A DNA stretch of 64,000 bases from Morganella morganii (GCF_003996855.1 NZ_NRQY01000002.1:66361-130360), one strand, 5' to 3'. Shown: positions 23,916-35,649, numbered from the stretch's first letter. Numbers and translations: made by a program. The notes: generated by a model not told the origin, from the sequence alone.

Positions 23916-24743
23916 ATGGAAATCCGACAGTTAACACCCGCTATCGGCGCGCAGATCGGGGGGATTAACCTGAATAAAACACCGGATGCCGCCACACTGG
24001 CTGCATTACAGGACGCGTTACTGGAGCATCAGGTGCTGTTTTTCCGTCAGCAGTATATTGAGCCGGAAGCCCAGCGGGACTTTGCAGCTGCGCTGGGTGA
24101 GCTGCATATACATCCGGTTTTTCCTTCCCATAAAGACGTGCGGGAACTGATTGTGCTCGACAGTCATCTGCTGGATCTGAGAGATAACGAACTGTGGCAC
24201 ACCGACGTAACATTTCTCGAAAAACCGGCCATGGGGTGTGTATTATCCGCCGTACAGGTTCCGCCGTTCGGCGGCGATACTCTGTGGGCCAGCCTGACCC
24301 GCGCTTATGATGATTTATCCCCGCCGTTGCAGGATTTTTTATCCGGACTGACAGCGGAGCATGATATCAGCCGATCGTTTCCGGACAACCGTTTTGCACA
24401 GACTGGTGAAGCAAAATCCGCACTGGAAAAGGCCCGCCGTGATTTTCCGCCGAGACGCCATCCGCTGATCAGAACTCATCCGGTCACCGGAAAGAAAGGG
24501 CTGTTTGTTACCGAGGGTTTTACCAGTCGAATCAGTGAATTAAGCACGGAAGAGAGTGATGCGCTGCTGACATTTTTATTTAAGCACAGCACGCAGCCGA
24601 AATATTTTGTCCGCTGGCACTGGCAGAATGGTGATGTGGCCGTCTGGGATAACCGCTGTACCCAGCATCTCGCCAGTTTTGATTACGGCGGTTTTCACCG
24701 TATTATGCACAGAGCAACCGTAATCGGTGATACGCCGGTTTAA
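23916..24743 (+). CDS. tauD: Taurine dioxygenase TauD
   Basis: 275-residue Fe(II)/2-oxoglutarate dioxygenase that converts taurine to aminoacetaldehyde and sulfite; the sulfite can then be reduced by CysJI encoded next door. Metal ligands: HTD in ELWHTDVTF and the distal His in HRIMHRATVIG, with the 2-oxoglutarate Arg in the same block. Two close ATGs exist (23910, 23916); the second is 8 nt from AGAGAGG, the first only 2 nt, so I chose 23916. Confidence 0.95.
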   Translation: MEIRQLTPAIGAQIGGINLNKTPDAATLAALQDALLEHQVLFFRQQYIEPEAQRDFAAALGELHIHPVFPSHKDVRELIVLDSHLLDLRDNELWHTDVTFLEKPAMGCVLSAVQVPPFGGDTLWASLTRAYDDLSPPLQDFLSGLTAEHDISRSFPDNRFAQTGEAKSALEKARRDFPPRRHPLIRTHPVTGKKGLFVTEGFTSRISELSTEESDALLTFLFKHSTQPKYFVRWHWQNGDVAVWDNRCTQHLASFDYGGFHRIMHRATVIGDTPV

Positions 24744-24935
24744 ACAGCTGTATAACATTATGCTGCCGGCACCCGGCGGCGTAATGACCGGAAGTTATAA
24801 ATAACCGTCTGATACCGCACCTGTTTATTTGTACCACGTCATAAAATACCGCAATTACACACATATAATTCCCCCGGATTATGCTATTCTGCCGGAAGTA
24901 TCTGCTTCCCGTACTCACAACACCGGTTAAGGACT

Positions 24936-26024
24936 ATGTGGTTTAAATTATTGCGATCCGTCTTTATGGGACTTATTGTGGCTGCCCTGCTCCTGGTCAG
25001 CGTCCCGTCTATTCGCCCGCAATTTGTGACCCAGTGGTTTACGCATCTGTTTAATAATGACGAACCGGTCAGTTATAATAAGGCGGTACGCCGCGCCGCG
25101 CCTGCCGTCGTTAACGTTTACAGCAGCAATATGGGCAGTCTCTCCCAGCAGGGTCCCGAAATGACCTCGCTCGGCTCCGGGGTGATCATGAATGATCAGG
25201 GCTATATCCTGACCAACCAGCATGTGATTAAAAACGCCGATCAGATCCTGATCGCACTGCAATACGGCAATTACGGCCGTTTGTATGAAGGTATGCTGAT
25301 TGGTGCGGATGATCTGACCGACCTTGCGGTACTGAAAATTAATACCACCGACAAACTGCCGGTCATCCCGATCAACCCGAAGCGGCCGTCACATGTGGGT
25401 GATGTGGTGCTGGCGATCGGTAACCCGTTTAATGTCGGACAAACAGTTAATCAGGGCATTATCAGCGCAATGGGCCGCGTCGGGCTGAGCCCGACCCGCC
25501 GCCAGAATTTCCTCCAGACAGATGCTTCGATTATGGCCGGTAACTCCGGCGGTGCACTCGTCAACACCGAGGGCGAACTGGTCGGCATCAATACCATGTC
25601 TTATGACAGTAACGACCCGTCACGGCTGAGTGACAGCATCGGGCTGGCTATCCCCACAGAACTTGCCCTGCGCATTATGAATAAGCTGATAAGAGACGGT
25701 CGTGTCATCCGGGGTTATATCGGTATCACCTCAAAAGAGCTGCCGCCGATCCGGACCAACAACAGTGATATTAATCAGATAACTGGTCTGCGGGTCTTTC
25801 AGGTTGCCCGCGGCGGCCCGGCGGATCAGGGCGGAATTCAGGTCGGCGATATCATCACCAGCGTCAATAACAAGCCGAGCACCTCACCACTGGAAATGAT
25901 GGATCAGGTCGCGGAACTTAGCCCGGGCAGTGTCGTACCGGTCACCCTGCTGCGTAATGGCCAGATGCTATCGGTCGATGTGACCATTGAAGAGTTCACC
26001 CCATCCCCCGGCGGGCAGGAATAA
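24936..26024 (+). CDS. degS: Site-1 envelope-stress protease DegS
   Basis: 362-residue inner-membrane serine protease that cleaves RseA when its PDZ domain binds misfolded porin C-termini, starting the sigma-E response. N-terminal anchor (residues 4-24), catalytic triad His96 (LTNQHVI), Asp129 (LTDLAVL) and Ser204 (MAGNSGGALVN), a single PDZ domain (about 265-355). In E. coli it directly follows degQ; here cysJI and tauABCD intervene. Confidence 0.97.
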   Translation: MWFKLLRSVFMGLIVAALLLVSVPSIRPQFVTQWFTHLFNNDEPVSYNKAVRRAAPAVVNVYSSNMGSLSQQGPEMTSLGSGVIMNDQGYILTNQHVIKNADQILIALQYGNYGRLYEGMLIGADDLTDLAVLKINTTDKLPVIPINPKRPSHVGDVVLAIGNPFNVGQTVNQGIISAMGRVGLSPTRRQNFLQTDASIMAGNSGGALVNTEGELVGINTMSYDSNDPSRLSDSIGLAIPTELALRIMNKLIRDGRVIRGYIGITSKELPPIRTNNSDINQITGLRVFQVARGGPADQGGIQVGDIITSVNNKPSTSPLEMMDQVAELSPGSVVPVTLLRNGQMLSVDVTIEEFTPSPGGQE

Positions 26025-26032
26025 GGTATAAA

Positions 26033-26058
26033 AAAGAGCGGATATCCGCTCTTTCTGT
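26033..26058. terminator. degS/murA bidirectional terminator
   Basis: Self-complementary AAAGAGCGGAT/ATCCGCTCTTT between convergent degS and murA, with A's before and T's after. It serves both genes. Confidence 0.8.
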
Positions 26059-26078
26059 TTATAGCTTATCGCCGTGAA

Positions 26079-27356
<1,278 letters not shown>

Positions 27357-27396
27357 TCATTATCATTAATTGCTGCCGCGTTATTATCCGCCGCTG

Positions 27397-27651
27397 TTAC
27401 AGCCCGCTCAGTTTACGATCCCGTTCCCACTGAGCTGGTGTGTAGGCTTTGATTGACAACGCGTGGATACGGTTATCCGCAATATATTCCATCAGCGGCG
27501 CATACACGGCCTGCTGTTGTTTAACACGGCTCATGCCATCAAAAAGGTCGCCGACGGCGATCACCTGAAAATGGCTGCCGTCACCGGTCACAATTGCGTC
27601 AGTAAGTGCTAACTTATCCATCAGCACTTGTTTGATTTCATTCGTATCCAT
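27397..27651 (-). CDS. ibaG: BolA-family acid stress protein IbaG
   Basis: 84-residue class II KH-like BolA protein; family members bind monothiol glutaredoxins and Fe-S clusters. Conserved [31 protein letters not shown] and C-terminal [15 protein letters not shown]. Lies immediately upstream of murA. Confidence 0.95.
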   Translation of the reverse strand: MDTNEIKQVLMDKLALTDAIVTGDGSHFQVIAVGDLFDGMSRVKQQQAVYAPLMEYIADNRIHALSIKAYTPAQWERDRKLSGL

Positions 27652-27725
27652 AATTTCTCAAATTGGTTATCAGATTGTATGTTATAGACACTATCGTAAT
27701 CGAATATGCCCCGCTCTTAAACCAT

Positions 27726-27763
27726 TAAAAATGCCTCCGACTGTAGTCACACAACCGGAGGCA
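27726..27763 (-). terminator. mla operon terminator
   Basis: On the minus strand TGCCTCCG...CGGAGGCA followed by TTTTTAAT, 9 bp after mlaB. It separates mlaFEDCB from ibaG-murA at least partly. Confidence 0.8.
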
Positions 27764-27771
27764 GCGATAAT

Positions 27772-28062
27772 TCACGCATTCTGACTGAATTCAAATTCAA
27801 CACCGTAGAGTGACATCAGCATCTGCAAGTTAGCACTTACTCCGGATAACACAAACGGTGCGTCCGGGCGCTCGCCCCGCAGACGAACCAGCATGGCCAG
27901 CCCGGCGGAATCCACATGACTGAGCCCCGCGATATCCACCGTCTGTACGGCGTTCATCTGCTGCTGACGTGCATTCCAGAACGGCAGCAGCGTATCGCGA
28001 TCCAGTTCCCCTTTCAGGGCGAGGGTTTCGCCCTGTTTTTCCCACGTCAGCGCAGCCGTCAT
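27772..28062 (-). CDS. mlaB: Phospholipid transport STAS protein MlaB
   Basis: 96-residue cytoplasmic STAS-domain subunit of the MlaFEDB complex, needed for stability and activity of the ATPase MlaF. Conserved VDIAGLSHVDSAGLAMLVRL. Its ATG overlaps the mlaC stop by one base (TAATG). Confidence 0.95.
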   Translation of the reverse strand: MTAALTWEKQGETLALKGELDRDTLLPFWNARQQQMNAVQTVDIAGLSHVDSAGLAMLVRLRGERPDAPFVLSGVSANLQMLMSLYGVEFEFSQNA

Positions 28063-28691
28063 TATTTCTGATCCAGGGTAATCGGGGTTTTCGCGCTGCG
28101 CTCCAGCTCAGCAGTCAGACCCTCAACGCCTTTCTGACGCAGAATCGATGCCCACTCATTCTGTTTGGTGGTGATCATACTCACGCCTTCGGCAATCATG
28201 TCATACGCCTGCCAGTGACCGGTTTTGGTGTTTTTACGCCACTGGAAATCCAGGCGGATTGGCGGACGCCCTGCCGGCTCCGTCAGTGTCACACGGATAG
28301 CCACGATGGTTTTATCACCCAGCGGCTGTGCAGGGTCAATCTGGTAAGTCTGGTTGGTGTACATTGCCAGCGCCTGACCGTAAGCCTGTGCCAGATAAGC
28401 CTCAAATGCTTTGAAATAGGCATCACGCTGCGCCGGTGTCGCATCTTTGTAGTAAGATCCTAACACCAGTGCACCGGCGTATTTGATCTGCACATACGGC
28501 AGTAATTCTTCCTGAACCACGGTGCGCAGATAGTCCGGATTCTGCCGGATTTGCGCCTGTTCCGCTTTCAGACGGCTGAAGGTTTTTGCCGCCGCATTAT
28601 TCATCAGTGCGTACGGGTTCGTCTGGTCAGCAGCGCCGGCAAACGGGGCAATCACCACCAGCATCGCCGCTATCAGTAAACGCTTAAACAT
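28062..28691 (-). CDS. mlaC: Periplasmic phospholipid-binding protein MlaC
   Basis: 209-residue shuttle carrying phospholipid between the outer-membrane MlaA complex and MlaFEDB. Signal peptide [20 protein letters not shown]; mature protein begins near ADQTNPY. Start ATG 28691 has AGGAG upstream; a longer in-frame extension to 28787 is not part of the family. Confidence 0.96.
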   Translation of the reverse strand: MFKRLLIAAMLVVIAPFAGAADQTNPYALMNNAAAKTFSRLKAEQAQIRQNPDYLRTVVQEELLPYVQIKYAGALVLGSYYKDATPAQRDAYFKAFEAYLAQAYGQALAMYTNQTYQIDPAQPLGDKTIVAIRVTLTEPAGRPPIRLDFQWRKNTKTGHWQAYDMIAEGVSMITTKQNEWASILRQKGVEGLTAELERSAKTPITLDQK

Positions 28692-28810
28692 AATCAACTC
28701 CTGATTTATCACCGGCACTTTCCGCCGTGAAGGTGTCATTTTGTAAACAGTATTATGCAGGATGTCCGCCTCTGCGTGCAAAAACATCTGCTTTTACATT
28801 ACTTTTCGTA

Positions 28811-29329
28811 TCAGTGCTGTGCAGCCGGTGCCGCTTCCGGTGTTTTTTCACCGTCACCGCTCTTATACAGGAACTGACCGATTAAATCTTCCAGCACCAT
28901 CGCCGGTTTGGTGTCCTGAATACGGCTGCCGTCTTTCAGCATTTCCGTCATCGGCAGATCCGGGTCTGTTGTATTCTCAAACCCTTTGCTGAGCGCGAGA
29001 TACTGTTCGCCCAGCAGGCCGGATGTACGGATAGATAATGAACTGGTGTCCGGAATCTGATCATACTGACTGTAGATATCCAGTGTCACTTCCGGTTTAT
29101 AGTCTTTATCCAGACGAATATCATTCACGCGGCCTATTACCACCCCGCCGATTTTTACCGGTGAACGGGCCTGGAGGCCGCCGATATCATCAAAGGTGGC
29201 AGAGACCCGGTAGGTTTTTTCGCTGCCGACAGAGCGGATATCCGCCACTTTCAGTGCCAGGAAGACAATCGCCGCAATGGCAATTAAGACGAAAAGTCCG
29301 ACCCAAACTTCATTTTTCTTGCTTTGCAT
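28811..29329 (-). CDS. mlaD: Phospholipid transport MCE protein MlaD
   Basis: 172-residue inner-membrane-anchored MCE-domain protein forming a hexameric lipid channel on MlaE. One transmembrane helix (WVGLFVLIAIAAIVFLALKV), MCE domain at about 38-117 (VSATFDDIGGLQARSPVKIGGVVIGRV). Confidence 0.96.
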   Translation of the reverse strand: MQSKKNEVWVGLFVLIAIAAIVFLALKVADIRSVGSEKTYRVSATFDDIGGLQARSPVKIGGVVIGRVNDIRLDKDYKPEVTLDIYSQYDQIPDTSSLSIRTSGLLGEQYLALSKGFENTTDPDLPMTEMLKDGSRIQDTKPAMVLEDLIGQFLYKSGDGEKTPEAAPAAQH

Positions 29330-29332
29330 TGT

Positions 29333-30115
29333 TTAATTCCCGAACATCAGTGCCGTAAGCACAAAATCTAACCCTAACACGGCAAGCGATGAATGAACGA
29401 CCGTGCGTGTTGTTGCCCGACTAATCCCTTCAGACGTCGGAATAGCGTCATACCCGTTGTACAGGGCAATCCAGGTAACGGTGAAGGCGAAAACCACACT
29501 CTTGTAAATGCAGTTCATCACATCTTTCTGCCAGTCCACATTGCCCTGCATGGATGCCCAGTAGAAGCCTTCATCGATCCCTTTCCAGTCCACCCCGACC
29601 ATGACCCCGCCCAGAATGCCGACGGCAACAAAAATCATGGATAACAACGGCATACTGATAAAACCGGCCCAGAAGCGCGGTGCAACCACACGACGCAGCG
29701 GATCCACCGCCATCATTTCCAGGCTGGATAACTGTTCTGTGGCTTTCATCAGACCAATTTCCGCCGTCAGTGCCGAACCGGCGCGGCCGGCAAACAGCAG
29801 TGCGGTCACCACCGGCCCCAGTTCACGCAGCAGCGACAGCGCCACCATCATGCCGAGGCTGGCTTCCGCACTGAAGGTTTTCAGAACCAGATATCCCTGT
29901 AAAGCCAGAACCATCCCGATAAACAGCCCGGATACTGAAATAATCAGCAGGGACTGCACACCGACGTTGTAAAGCTGCTTACGCAGCAGCGGCCACTGCC
30001 GGGCAAACTGTGGTTTACCGAACAGCGCACGGAACAGCATATATCCTGACCGCCCGAAAGACGCGCATGTCGCTAACGCGCGGCGTCCCAAAGCAGCAAG
30101 TGCCTGTGTCAACAT
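29333..30115 (-). CDS. mlaE: Phospholipid transport permease MlaE
   Basis: 260-residue permease of the MlaFEDB ABC transporter with about five transmembrane helices. Conserved [31 protein letters not shown], the MlaE family signature that contacts MlaF. 7 bp after mlaF, 3 bp before mlaD. Confidence 0.97.
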   Translation of the reverse strand: MLTQALAALGRRALATCASFGRSGYMLFRALFGKPQFARQWPLLRKQLYNVGVQSLLIISVSGLFIGMVLALQGYLVLKTFSAEASLGMMVALSLLRELGPVVTALLFAGRAGSALTAEIGLMKATEQLSSLEMMAVDPLRRVVAPRFWAGFISMPLLSMIFVAVGILGGVMVGVDWKGIDEGFYWASMQGNVDWQKDVMNCIYKSVVFAFTVTWIALYNGYDAIPTSEGISRATTRTVVHSSLAVLGLDFVLTALMFGN

Positions 30116-30122
30116 GTCTCGT

Positions 30123-30926
30123 TTATCCTAATAAATCTGATTGGTAATCACCCGCCGGATAGCGGAAAGGAACCGGTCCGTCAGCAATACCATCCAGGAA
30201 CTGGCGCACACGCGGTTCGGTGTTTTCCTGCAACTCTTCTGCTGTTCCCTGTGCTATCACGGACTGCTCCGCGACGATATAGGCCTGATCCGCAATACTG
30301 AGCACTTCCGGCACATCGTGAGACACCACAATGCAGGTCACGCCCAGCGCCTGATTGAGTTCATCAATCAGTTTCACCAGCACACCCATGGTAATCGGGT
30401 CCTGCCCGACAAACGGCTCATCAAACAGGATAAGATCCGGATCCAGTGCAATTGCACGCGCCAGTGCCGCACGGCGCGCCATCCCGCCGGAGAGTTCCGA
30501 CGGCATCAGGTTTGCAGCTCCGCGTAAACCGACCGCTTCCAGCTTCATCATCACCGTTGTCCGGATCAGAGATTCCGGCAGGCGGGTATGTTCACGCAGC
30601 GGGAACGCCACGTTGTCGTACACGGTCATATCGGTAAATAACGCCCCGGACTGAAACAGCATGCTCATTTTACGGCGCGACTGATACAGTTTGCTGCGGG
30701 AGAGTGCCGGGATATTGTCACCGTCAAACCAGATTTCGCCGCTGTCCGGCCGCAGTTGCCCGCCGATCAGGCGTAACAGTGTGGTTTTCCCTATCCCGGA
30801 CGGCCCCATAATCGCGGTCACTTTGCCGCGCGGCACATCCAGGCTGATATCATTAAACAGCATGCGTGAACCACGCCGGAAGCACATGTTCCGGATCTCA
30901 ATAATATTTTCCGTCTGTCGGTTCAT
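30123..30926 (-). CDS. mlaF: Phospholipid transport ATP-binding protein MlaF
   Basis: 267-residue ATPase. Walker [14 protein letters not shown], signature [16 protein letters not shown], Walker [15 protein letters not shown]-loop VVSHD. First gene of mlaFEDCB, which keeps phospholipid out of the outer leaflet of the outer membrane. Divergent from yrbG across 299 bp holding both promoters; nothing else seen there. Confidence 0.97.
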   Translation of the reverse strand: MNRQTENIIEIRNMCFRRGSRMLFNDISLDVPRGKVTAIMGPSGIGKTTLLRLIGGQLRPDSGEIWFDGDNIPALSRSKLYQSRRKMSMLFQSGALFTDMTVYDNVAFPLREHTRLPESLIRTTVMMKLEAVGLRGAANLMPSELSGGMARRAALARAIALDPDLILFDEPFVGQDPITMGVLVKLIDELNQALGVTCIVVSHDVPEVLSIADQAYIVAEQSVIAQGTAEELQENTEPRVRQFLDGIADGPVPFRYPAGDYQSDLLG

Positions 30927-31225
30927 GACCTCACAACCTTAACGTTATGTTTTTCGTGTTTTTACAACACATACAGGACTGACCCATCATAATATAAAAA
31001 AATCCGGCAGTTTTCGCCTTTAAATGCGGGTGTTACTGTCTGAATTATTTATCCCCCCGGAGTAACGGGGTATAAATAGCGTGATACACAAGTATATCAG
31101 CATTTAACATTAACGCCCCCGCCGGACACAAAACGCCTGTTTTACTTTTGCGCCTCAGCCCGTACAATACCCTCAATTTCCCGTATTTCATTATTTCTGA
31201 CTGTTTTTCAGCCTGGAGGAGAGCC

Positions 31226-32185
31226 ATGTTACTCACCAGCATCCTTTTACTTACCGGACTGATTCTGCTGGTTTATGCCTCTGACCGGATTGTGTACGGC
31301 GCGGCCGTTTTTTCCCGTGCGCTCGGCATCTCCCCGTTTATTACCGGTATTCTGGTGGCCGGTCCCGGCACATCACTGCCGGAACTGCTGACCTCGGCCG
31401 GTGCGGTGCTTGAAGGGCAGCCGGATCTGGCGCTCGGCACCATTATCGGCTCCAATATTACTAATTTACTGCTGATTGCCGGGCTTGCTGCCCTTATCCG
31501 TCCGCTGAGTGTCCAGTCTGCGGTGCTGCGCCGTGAGCTTCCGCTGATGCTGGCCGTGATGGCGCTGTTCGGGCTGTTTATCTGGTCCGGCAGTATCACG
31601 CGCATTCAGGGCGGGTTTCTGGTATTAGCAGGGCTTGCCAGTCTCTGGCTGGTGGTGAAAATTGCCGCAATGGCGCGGCGTGATCAGTATGACGGCTTCA
31701 CAACTGAACAAAACCATGAACTGCCGCAGGAAAATAATTTGCCGGTTGCTTTATTGTGGCTGGTCGCCGGATTGCTGATTATGCCGGTGGCTGTCCGGAT
31801 TGTGATTGATAATGCTTCTGCATTCACCCGCTATGCGGATATCAGCGGGCGTATCACCGGACTGACGATTCTGGCTGTCGGCACCAGTCTGCCGGAGTTA
31901 TGCACCACAATTGCGGCGGCCATCAAAGGTGAAAAAGATATCGCACTGGGTAATCTTATCGGTGCAACACTGTTTAATACCACTGTCGTTGCGGGTATCC
32001 CGGCTCTGTTAGCCGCCTCCCCGATGGCGGCAGACCGTTTTATGACCGATTTCGCCGTGATGATCGCGGCCGGTGTGTTATTTATTTTCTTTGCGGCCGG
32101 CCGGAACCAGCGGCTGAACCGGCTGAAAGGCATTATTCTGCTCAACGCATTCACCGCCTGGCTCATAAGCCTTTTTACCGGCTGA
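31226..32185 (+). CDS. yrbG: Calcium/sodium antiporter-family protein YrbG
   Basis: 319-residue inner-membrane protein of the CaCA superfamily with about ten helices. Two inverted alpha repeats: GPGTSLPELLTSAG...GTIIGSNITNLLL and VGTSLPELCTTIAA...GNLIGATLFN. Transported ion in vivo is not established. Start ATG 31226 is preceded by GGAGGAG; the longer frame from 31148 is unlikely. Heads the yrbG-kdsD-kdsC-lptCAB-rpoN row. Confidence 0.94.
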   Translation: MLLTSILLLTGLILLVYASDRIVYGAAVFSRALGISPFITGILVAGPGTSLPELLTSAGAVLEGQPDLALGTIIGSNITNLLLIAGLAALIRPLSVQSAVLRRELPLMLAVMALFGLFIWSGSITRIQGGFLVLAGLASLWLVVKIAAMARRDQYDGFTTEQNHELPQENNLPVALLWLVAGLLIMPVAVRIVIDNASAFTRYADISGRITGLTILAVGTSLPELCTTIAAAIKGEKDIALGNLIGATLFNTTVVAGIPALLAASPMAADRFMTDFAVMIAAGVLFIFFAAGRNQRLNRLKGIILLNAFTAWLISLFTG

Positions 32186-32236
32186 TAAGCGTCAGCCATT
32201 AATACACAGACATACACTGAAAGTGAGAAAAAACTG

Positions 32237-33205
32237 ATGTCCCGAACTGATTTTCAACTAACAGGTAAACAAGTTCTCCGGATTGAACGTGAAGGTCTGG
32301 CGTCACTCGAACAGTATATTAATGATGATTTCGACAAAGCCTGTGAACTGATATTCCGCTGTGAAGGCAAAGTGATCATTATGGGCATGGGAAAATCCGG
32401 TCATATCGGGCACAAAATAGCCGCGACATTTGCCAGTACCGGCACCCCTTCCTTCTTTGTGCATCCGGGTGAAGCCGCACATGGCGACCTGGGAATGGTC
32501 ACAAAGAAAGATGTGATTATCGCGATTTCAAACTCCGGTGAATCCTCTGAAATTCAGGCACTTATTCCTGTTATCAAACGTCAGAATATCCCGCTTATCT
32601 GCATGACCGGCAATCCGTGCAGTACCATGGGGAAAGCGGCGGATATCCATCTGTGTATTAAAGTCCCGCAGGAAGCCTGCCCGCTCGGCCTTGCTCCGAC
32701 CACCAGCACCACCGCCACGCTGGTGATGGGCGACGCGCTGGCGATTGCCTTATTACAGGCACGCGGTTTTACCGCAGAAGATTTTGCCCTCTCTCACCCG
32801 GGTGGTGCACTCGGCCGCAAACTGCTGTTACTTGTCTCTGACCTGATGAACACCGGTGATGATATTCCGCGTGTGCCGAAATCAGCCTCACTGCGTGAAG
32901 CACTGGTCGAGATCACCCGCAAGAAACTGGGCATGACAGTAATTTGTGATGATGACCTGATCATTCAGGGCATTTTCACTGACGGTGATCTGCGCCGGAT
33001 TTTCGATGCGGGCACTGATCTCAATAATTGCCGGATTGCCGATGTGATGACCCCCGGAGGAATACGCATCAAAGCCAATACCCTGGCGGTTGAAGCACTG
33101 AATTTAATGCAGTCCCGGCATATCACCTCTTTATTAGTCACAGAAGGTGATAAACTGCTGGGTGTACTGCATATGCATGACCTGCTCCAGGCCGGGGTGG
33201 TATAA
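32237..33205 (+). CDS. kdsD: D-arabinose 5-phosphate isomerase KdsD
   Basis: 322-residue enzyme turning ribulose 5-phosphate into arabinose 5-phosphate, first step to Kdo for lipopolysaccharide. SIS domain (about 40-175; VIIMGMGKSGHIGHKIAATFASTGTPSFFVHPGEAAHGDLG, ISNSGES) plus two CBS domains (about 205-320). Confidence 0.97.
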   Translation: MSRTDFQLTGKQVLRIEREGLASLEQYINDDFDKACELIFRCEGKVIIMGMGKSGHIGHKIAATFASTGTPSFFVHPGEAAHGDLGMVTKKDVIIAISNSGESSEIQALIPVIKRQNIPLICMTGNPCSTMGKAADIHLCIKVPQEACPLGLAPTTSTTATLVMGDALAIALLQARGFTAEDFALSHPGGALGRKLLLLVSDLMNTGDDIPRVPKSASLREALVEITRKKLGMTVICDDDLIIQGIFTDGDLRRIFDAGTDLNNCRIADVMTPGGIRIKANTLAVEALNLMQSRHITSLLVTEGDKLLGVLHMHDLLQAGVV

Positions 33206-33214
33206 GGAGTGACG

Positions 33215-33778
33215 ATGACACAAATTACCACCATTGACACCTGCTATGGCCCGATAGCGCAAACAGTTATGGAAAAAGCCGCTAAAATACGGCTTCTTAT
33301 CTGTGACGTGGACGGCGTGATGTCTGACGGCCTGATTTATCAGGGTAACAACGGCGAAGAGCTGAAGGCTTTCAATGTCCGCGACGGCTACGGTATCCGC
33401 TGCCTGCTGACCTCCGGGATTGAGGTGGCGATAATTACCGGTCGTAAAGCCAAATTACTGGAAGATCGTGCCAATACACTCGGAATTACACATCTTTACC
33501 AGGGACAGAGCGATAAGCTTTTGGCGTATCGCGAACTATTAGATAAACTGGCAGTTCGCCCCGGCGAAGTCGCCTATATCGGCGATGACCTGATTGACTG
33601 GCCGGTTATGGCAGAGGTCGGTTTATCCGCCGCAGTAGCGGATGCCCACCCGTTATTGTTACCCGAAGCGGATTATGTTACACAGATTGCAGGCGGCCGG
33701 GGAGCTGTCCGCGAATTGTGCGATCTGATTCTGCTGGCACAAAATAAGCTGGATGAGGCGAAAGGCCTGTCCGTCTGA
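33215..33778 (+). CDS. kdsC: 3-deoxy-D-manno-octulosonate 8-phosphate phosphatase KdsC
   Basis: 187-residue HAD phosphatase of Kdo synthesis. Catalytic CDVDGVMSDGL (Asp31 nucleophile, Asp33), then TGRKAK and GDDLIDWPVM. ATG at 33215 is 5 nt after AAGGAG; a GTG at 33209 overlaps that site, so I rejected it. 9 bp after kdsD. Confidence 0.97.
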   Translation: MTQITTIDTCYGPIAQTVMEKAAKIRLLICDVDGVMSDGLIYQGNNGEELKAFNVRDGYGIRCLLTSGIEVAIITGRKAKLLEDRANTLGITHLYQGQSDKLLAYRELLDKLAVRPGEVAYIGDDLIDWPVMAEVGLSAAVADAHPLLLPEADYVTQIAGGRGAVRELCDLILLAQNKLDEAKGLSV

Positions 33779-33818
33779 AAAGAATTTCATTGGTTATAGT
33801 GGCTTTATCAGGGATCTC

Positions 33819-34400
33819 ATGAGTAAATTTAAGCTTTGGCTGATCATTATTCTGGCGCTTATCGCCCTCGGTCTGCTCGGCTGGAACCTGTCGGTCTCCC
33901 GTTCAGGTGACACCGACGGCAGGATTGTGGAAGACGGTACGCCGACGTATAAAACTGAAATGTCCTCAACCCTGGCTTACGAGCCGACGGGACTGCTGGC
34001 GTACAAGCTGAATGCGGATGATGTACAGAACTTTGCTCAGGAAAAAGTAACATGGTTTACTAATCCGGTGCTGACCACTTACTACCCTGATAAAACCGCC
34101 ACCTGGACGATTCGTTCAAAGCGGGCCAAATTAACCAATGACCGAATATTATATTTATACGGTGATGTGCAGGTTGACAGCCTGACCACCGATACGCAAC
34201 TCAGGCAGATCACTACGGAAAACGCCGAAGTCAATCTGACAACCCAGGATGTGAGTTCTGACGATAAAGTCACCATCACGGGAACAGGACTGCGTTCCGT
34301 CGGATTGCAGATGCGGGGTAATTTACGCAATCGTAATGCGGAACTGATCAAAGATGTGCAGACTTACTATGAGATCCCAAATGAAAGCAAACATCCTTAA
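33819..34400 (+). CDS. lptC: Lipopolysaccharide transport protein LptC
   Basis: 193-residue bitopic inner-membrane protein passing LPS from LptB2FG to LptA. N-terminal helix (FKLWLIIILALIALGLLGWNL), then a periplasmic beta-jellyroll. Its last 20 bp overlap lptA. Start ATG 33819 after AGGGA. Confidence 0.95.
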   Translation: MSKFKLWLIIILALIALGLLGWNLSVSRSGDTDGRIVEDGTPTYKTEMSSTLAYEPTGLLAYKLNADDVQNFAQEKVTWFTNPVLTTYYPDKTATWTIRSKRAKLTNDRILYLYGDVQVDSLTTDTQLRQITTENAEVNLTTQDVSSDDKVTITGTGLRSVGLQMRGNLRNRNAELIKDVQTYYEIPNESKHP

Positions 34401-34917
34401 TACTCTGATTGCAACAGCTATTCTGGCAGTCAGTGTCTCTGCTTTGGCGTTAAAGGAAGATACCCAACAGCCGGTGACGGTAACATCATTAAAGCAAGCC
34501 CTTGATTTAGAAAAAAATATCACAACATTTACTGATAGTGTTGTGGTAAAACAGGGAACAATTGATGTCCGCGCTGACAAAGTGGTAGTCACCCGTCCGG
34601 GCGGAGATTCCAATAAAATGGTGATCGAGGCATTCGGTAACCCGGTGACGTTCTACCAGATGCAGGATAACGGCAAGCCAATCAAAGGACGCGGCAGCAA
34701 ACTGCGTTATGAAATGGCAAATGAACTGGTCACGCTGACCGGCAATGCCTATCTGGAACAGCTGGACAGTAATATCACGGGTGACAAAATTACCTATGTG
34801 GTGCCGACACAGCAAATGCAGGCATTCAGTGACAAAGGTAAGCAGGTGACTACCGTGCTGCTGCCGTCACAGATTCAGGAAAAAGGCCCGGCGGCAAACG
34901 GCCAGAAAGGTAAGTAA
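34381..34917 (+). CDS. lptA: Lipopolysaccharide transport periplasmic protein LptA
   Basis: 178-residue OstA-like beta-jellyroll forming the periplasmic bridge for LPS. Signal peptide MKANILNTLIATAILAVSVSALA; conserved GNPVTFYQ and GDKITYVVPTQQMQA. The gene starts inside the lptC 3' end (20 bp overlap), giving coupled translation. Confidence 0.96.
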   Translation: MKANILNTLIATAILAVSVSALALKEDTQQPVTVTSLKQALDLEKNITTFTDSVVVKQGTIDVRADKVVVTRPGGDSNKMVIEAFGNPVTFYQMQDNGKPIKGRGSKLRYEMANELVTLTGNAYLEQLDSNITGDKITYVVPTQQMQAFSDKGKQVTTVLLPSQIQEKGPAANGQKGK

Positions 34918-34923
34918 CGATTT

Positions 34924-35649
34924 ATGGCAAAATTAATTGCAAGCAAATTAGCCAAAGCCTACAAAGGGCGCAAGGTCGTCGAAGATGTGACGCTCGAAGT
35001 CAGTTCCGGTGAAATCGTCGGGCTGCTCGGCCCGAACGGTGCCGGGAAAACCACCACTTTCTATATGGTGGTGGGTATTGTTCCCCGTGATGCCGGTAAT
35101 ATCTGCATTGATGATGAAGATATTTCCCTGCTGCCACTGCACGAACGCGCCCGCAAAGGTATCGGCTATCTGCCTCAGGAAGCCTCCATTTTCCGTCGCC
35201 TGACGGTATGGCAGAACCTGATGGCGGTGCTTGAAATCCGTAAAGATCTGAACAATGATGAACGCCGGATGCGGGCGGAAGAGCTGATGGAAGAGTTCCA
35301 TATCAGCCATCTGCGCGATAACCTGGGACAGTCGCTGTCCGGGGGGGAACGCCGCCGTGTGGAAATTGCCCGCGCACTGGCCGCCAACCCGAAATTTATC
35401 CTGCTGGATGAACCGTTTGCCGGTGTTGACCCGATTTCCGTTATTGATATTAAAAAGATTATTCAGCACCTCCGTGATTACGGACTCGGCGTCCTGATCA
35501 CTGACCACAACGTCCGCGAAACGCTGGATGTCTGTGAACGGGCTTATATTGTCAGTCAGGGTCATATGATTGCCCACGGCAGCCCGGAATCCATTCTGAA
35601 TAATGAGCAGGTTAAACGTGTTTATTTAGGCGAAGGTTTCCGCCTGTAA
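34924..35649 (+). CDS. lptB: LPS export ABC transporter ATP-binding protein LptB
   Basis: 241-residue ATPase of LptB2FG. Walker [17 protein letters not shown], signature [17 protein letters not shown], Walker [17 protein letters not shown]-loop [12 protein letters not shown]. 6 bp after lptA and 24 bp before rpoN. Confidence 0.98.
   Translation: MAKLIASKLAKAYKGRKVVEDVTLEVSSGEIVGLLGPNGAGKTTTFYMVVGIVPRDAGNICIDDEDISLLPLHERARKGIGYLPQEASIFRRLTVWQNLMAVLEIRKDLNNDERRMRAEELMEEFHISHLRDNLGQSLSGGERRRVEIARALAANPKFILLDEPFAGVDPISVIDIKKIIQHLRDYGLGVLITDHNVRETLDVCERAYIVSQGHMIAHGSPESILNNEQVKRVYLGEGFRL

Noticed and set aside
31001..31030. Shared string AAAAATCCGGCAGTT at about 31000 and 57602
   Set aside because: Only 15 bp in common and flanks differ; too short to call a repeat family from two copies.
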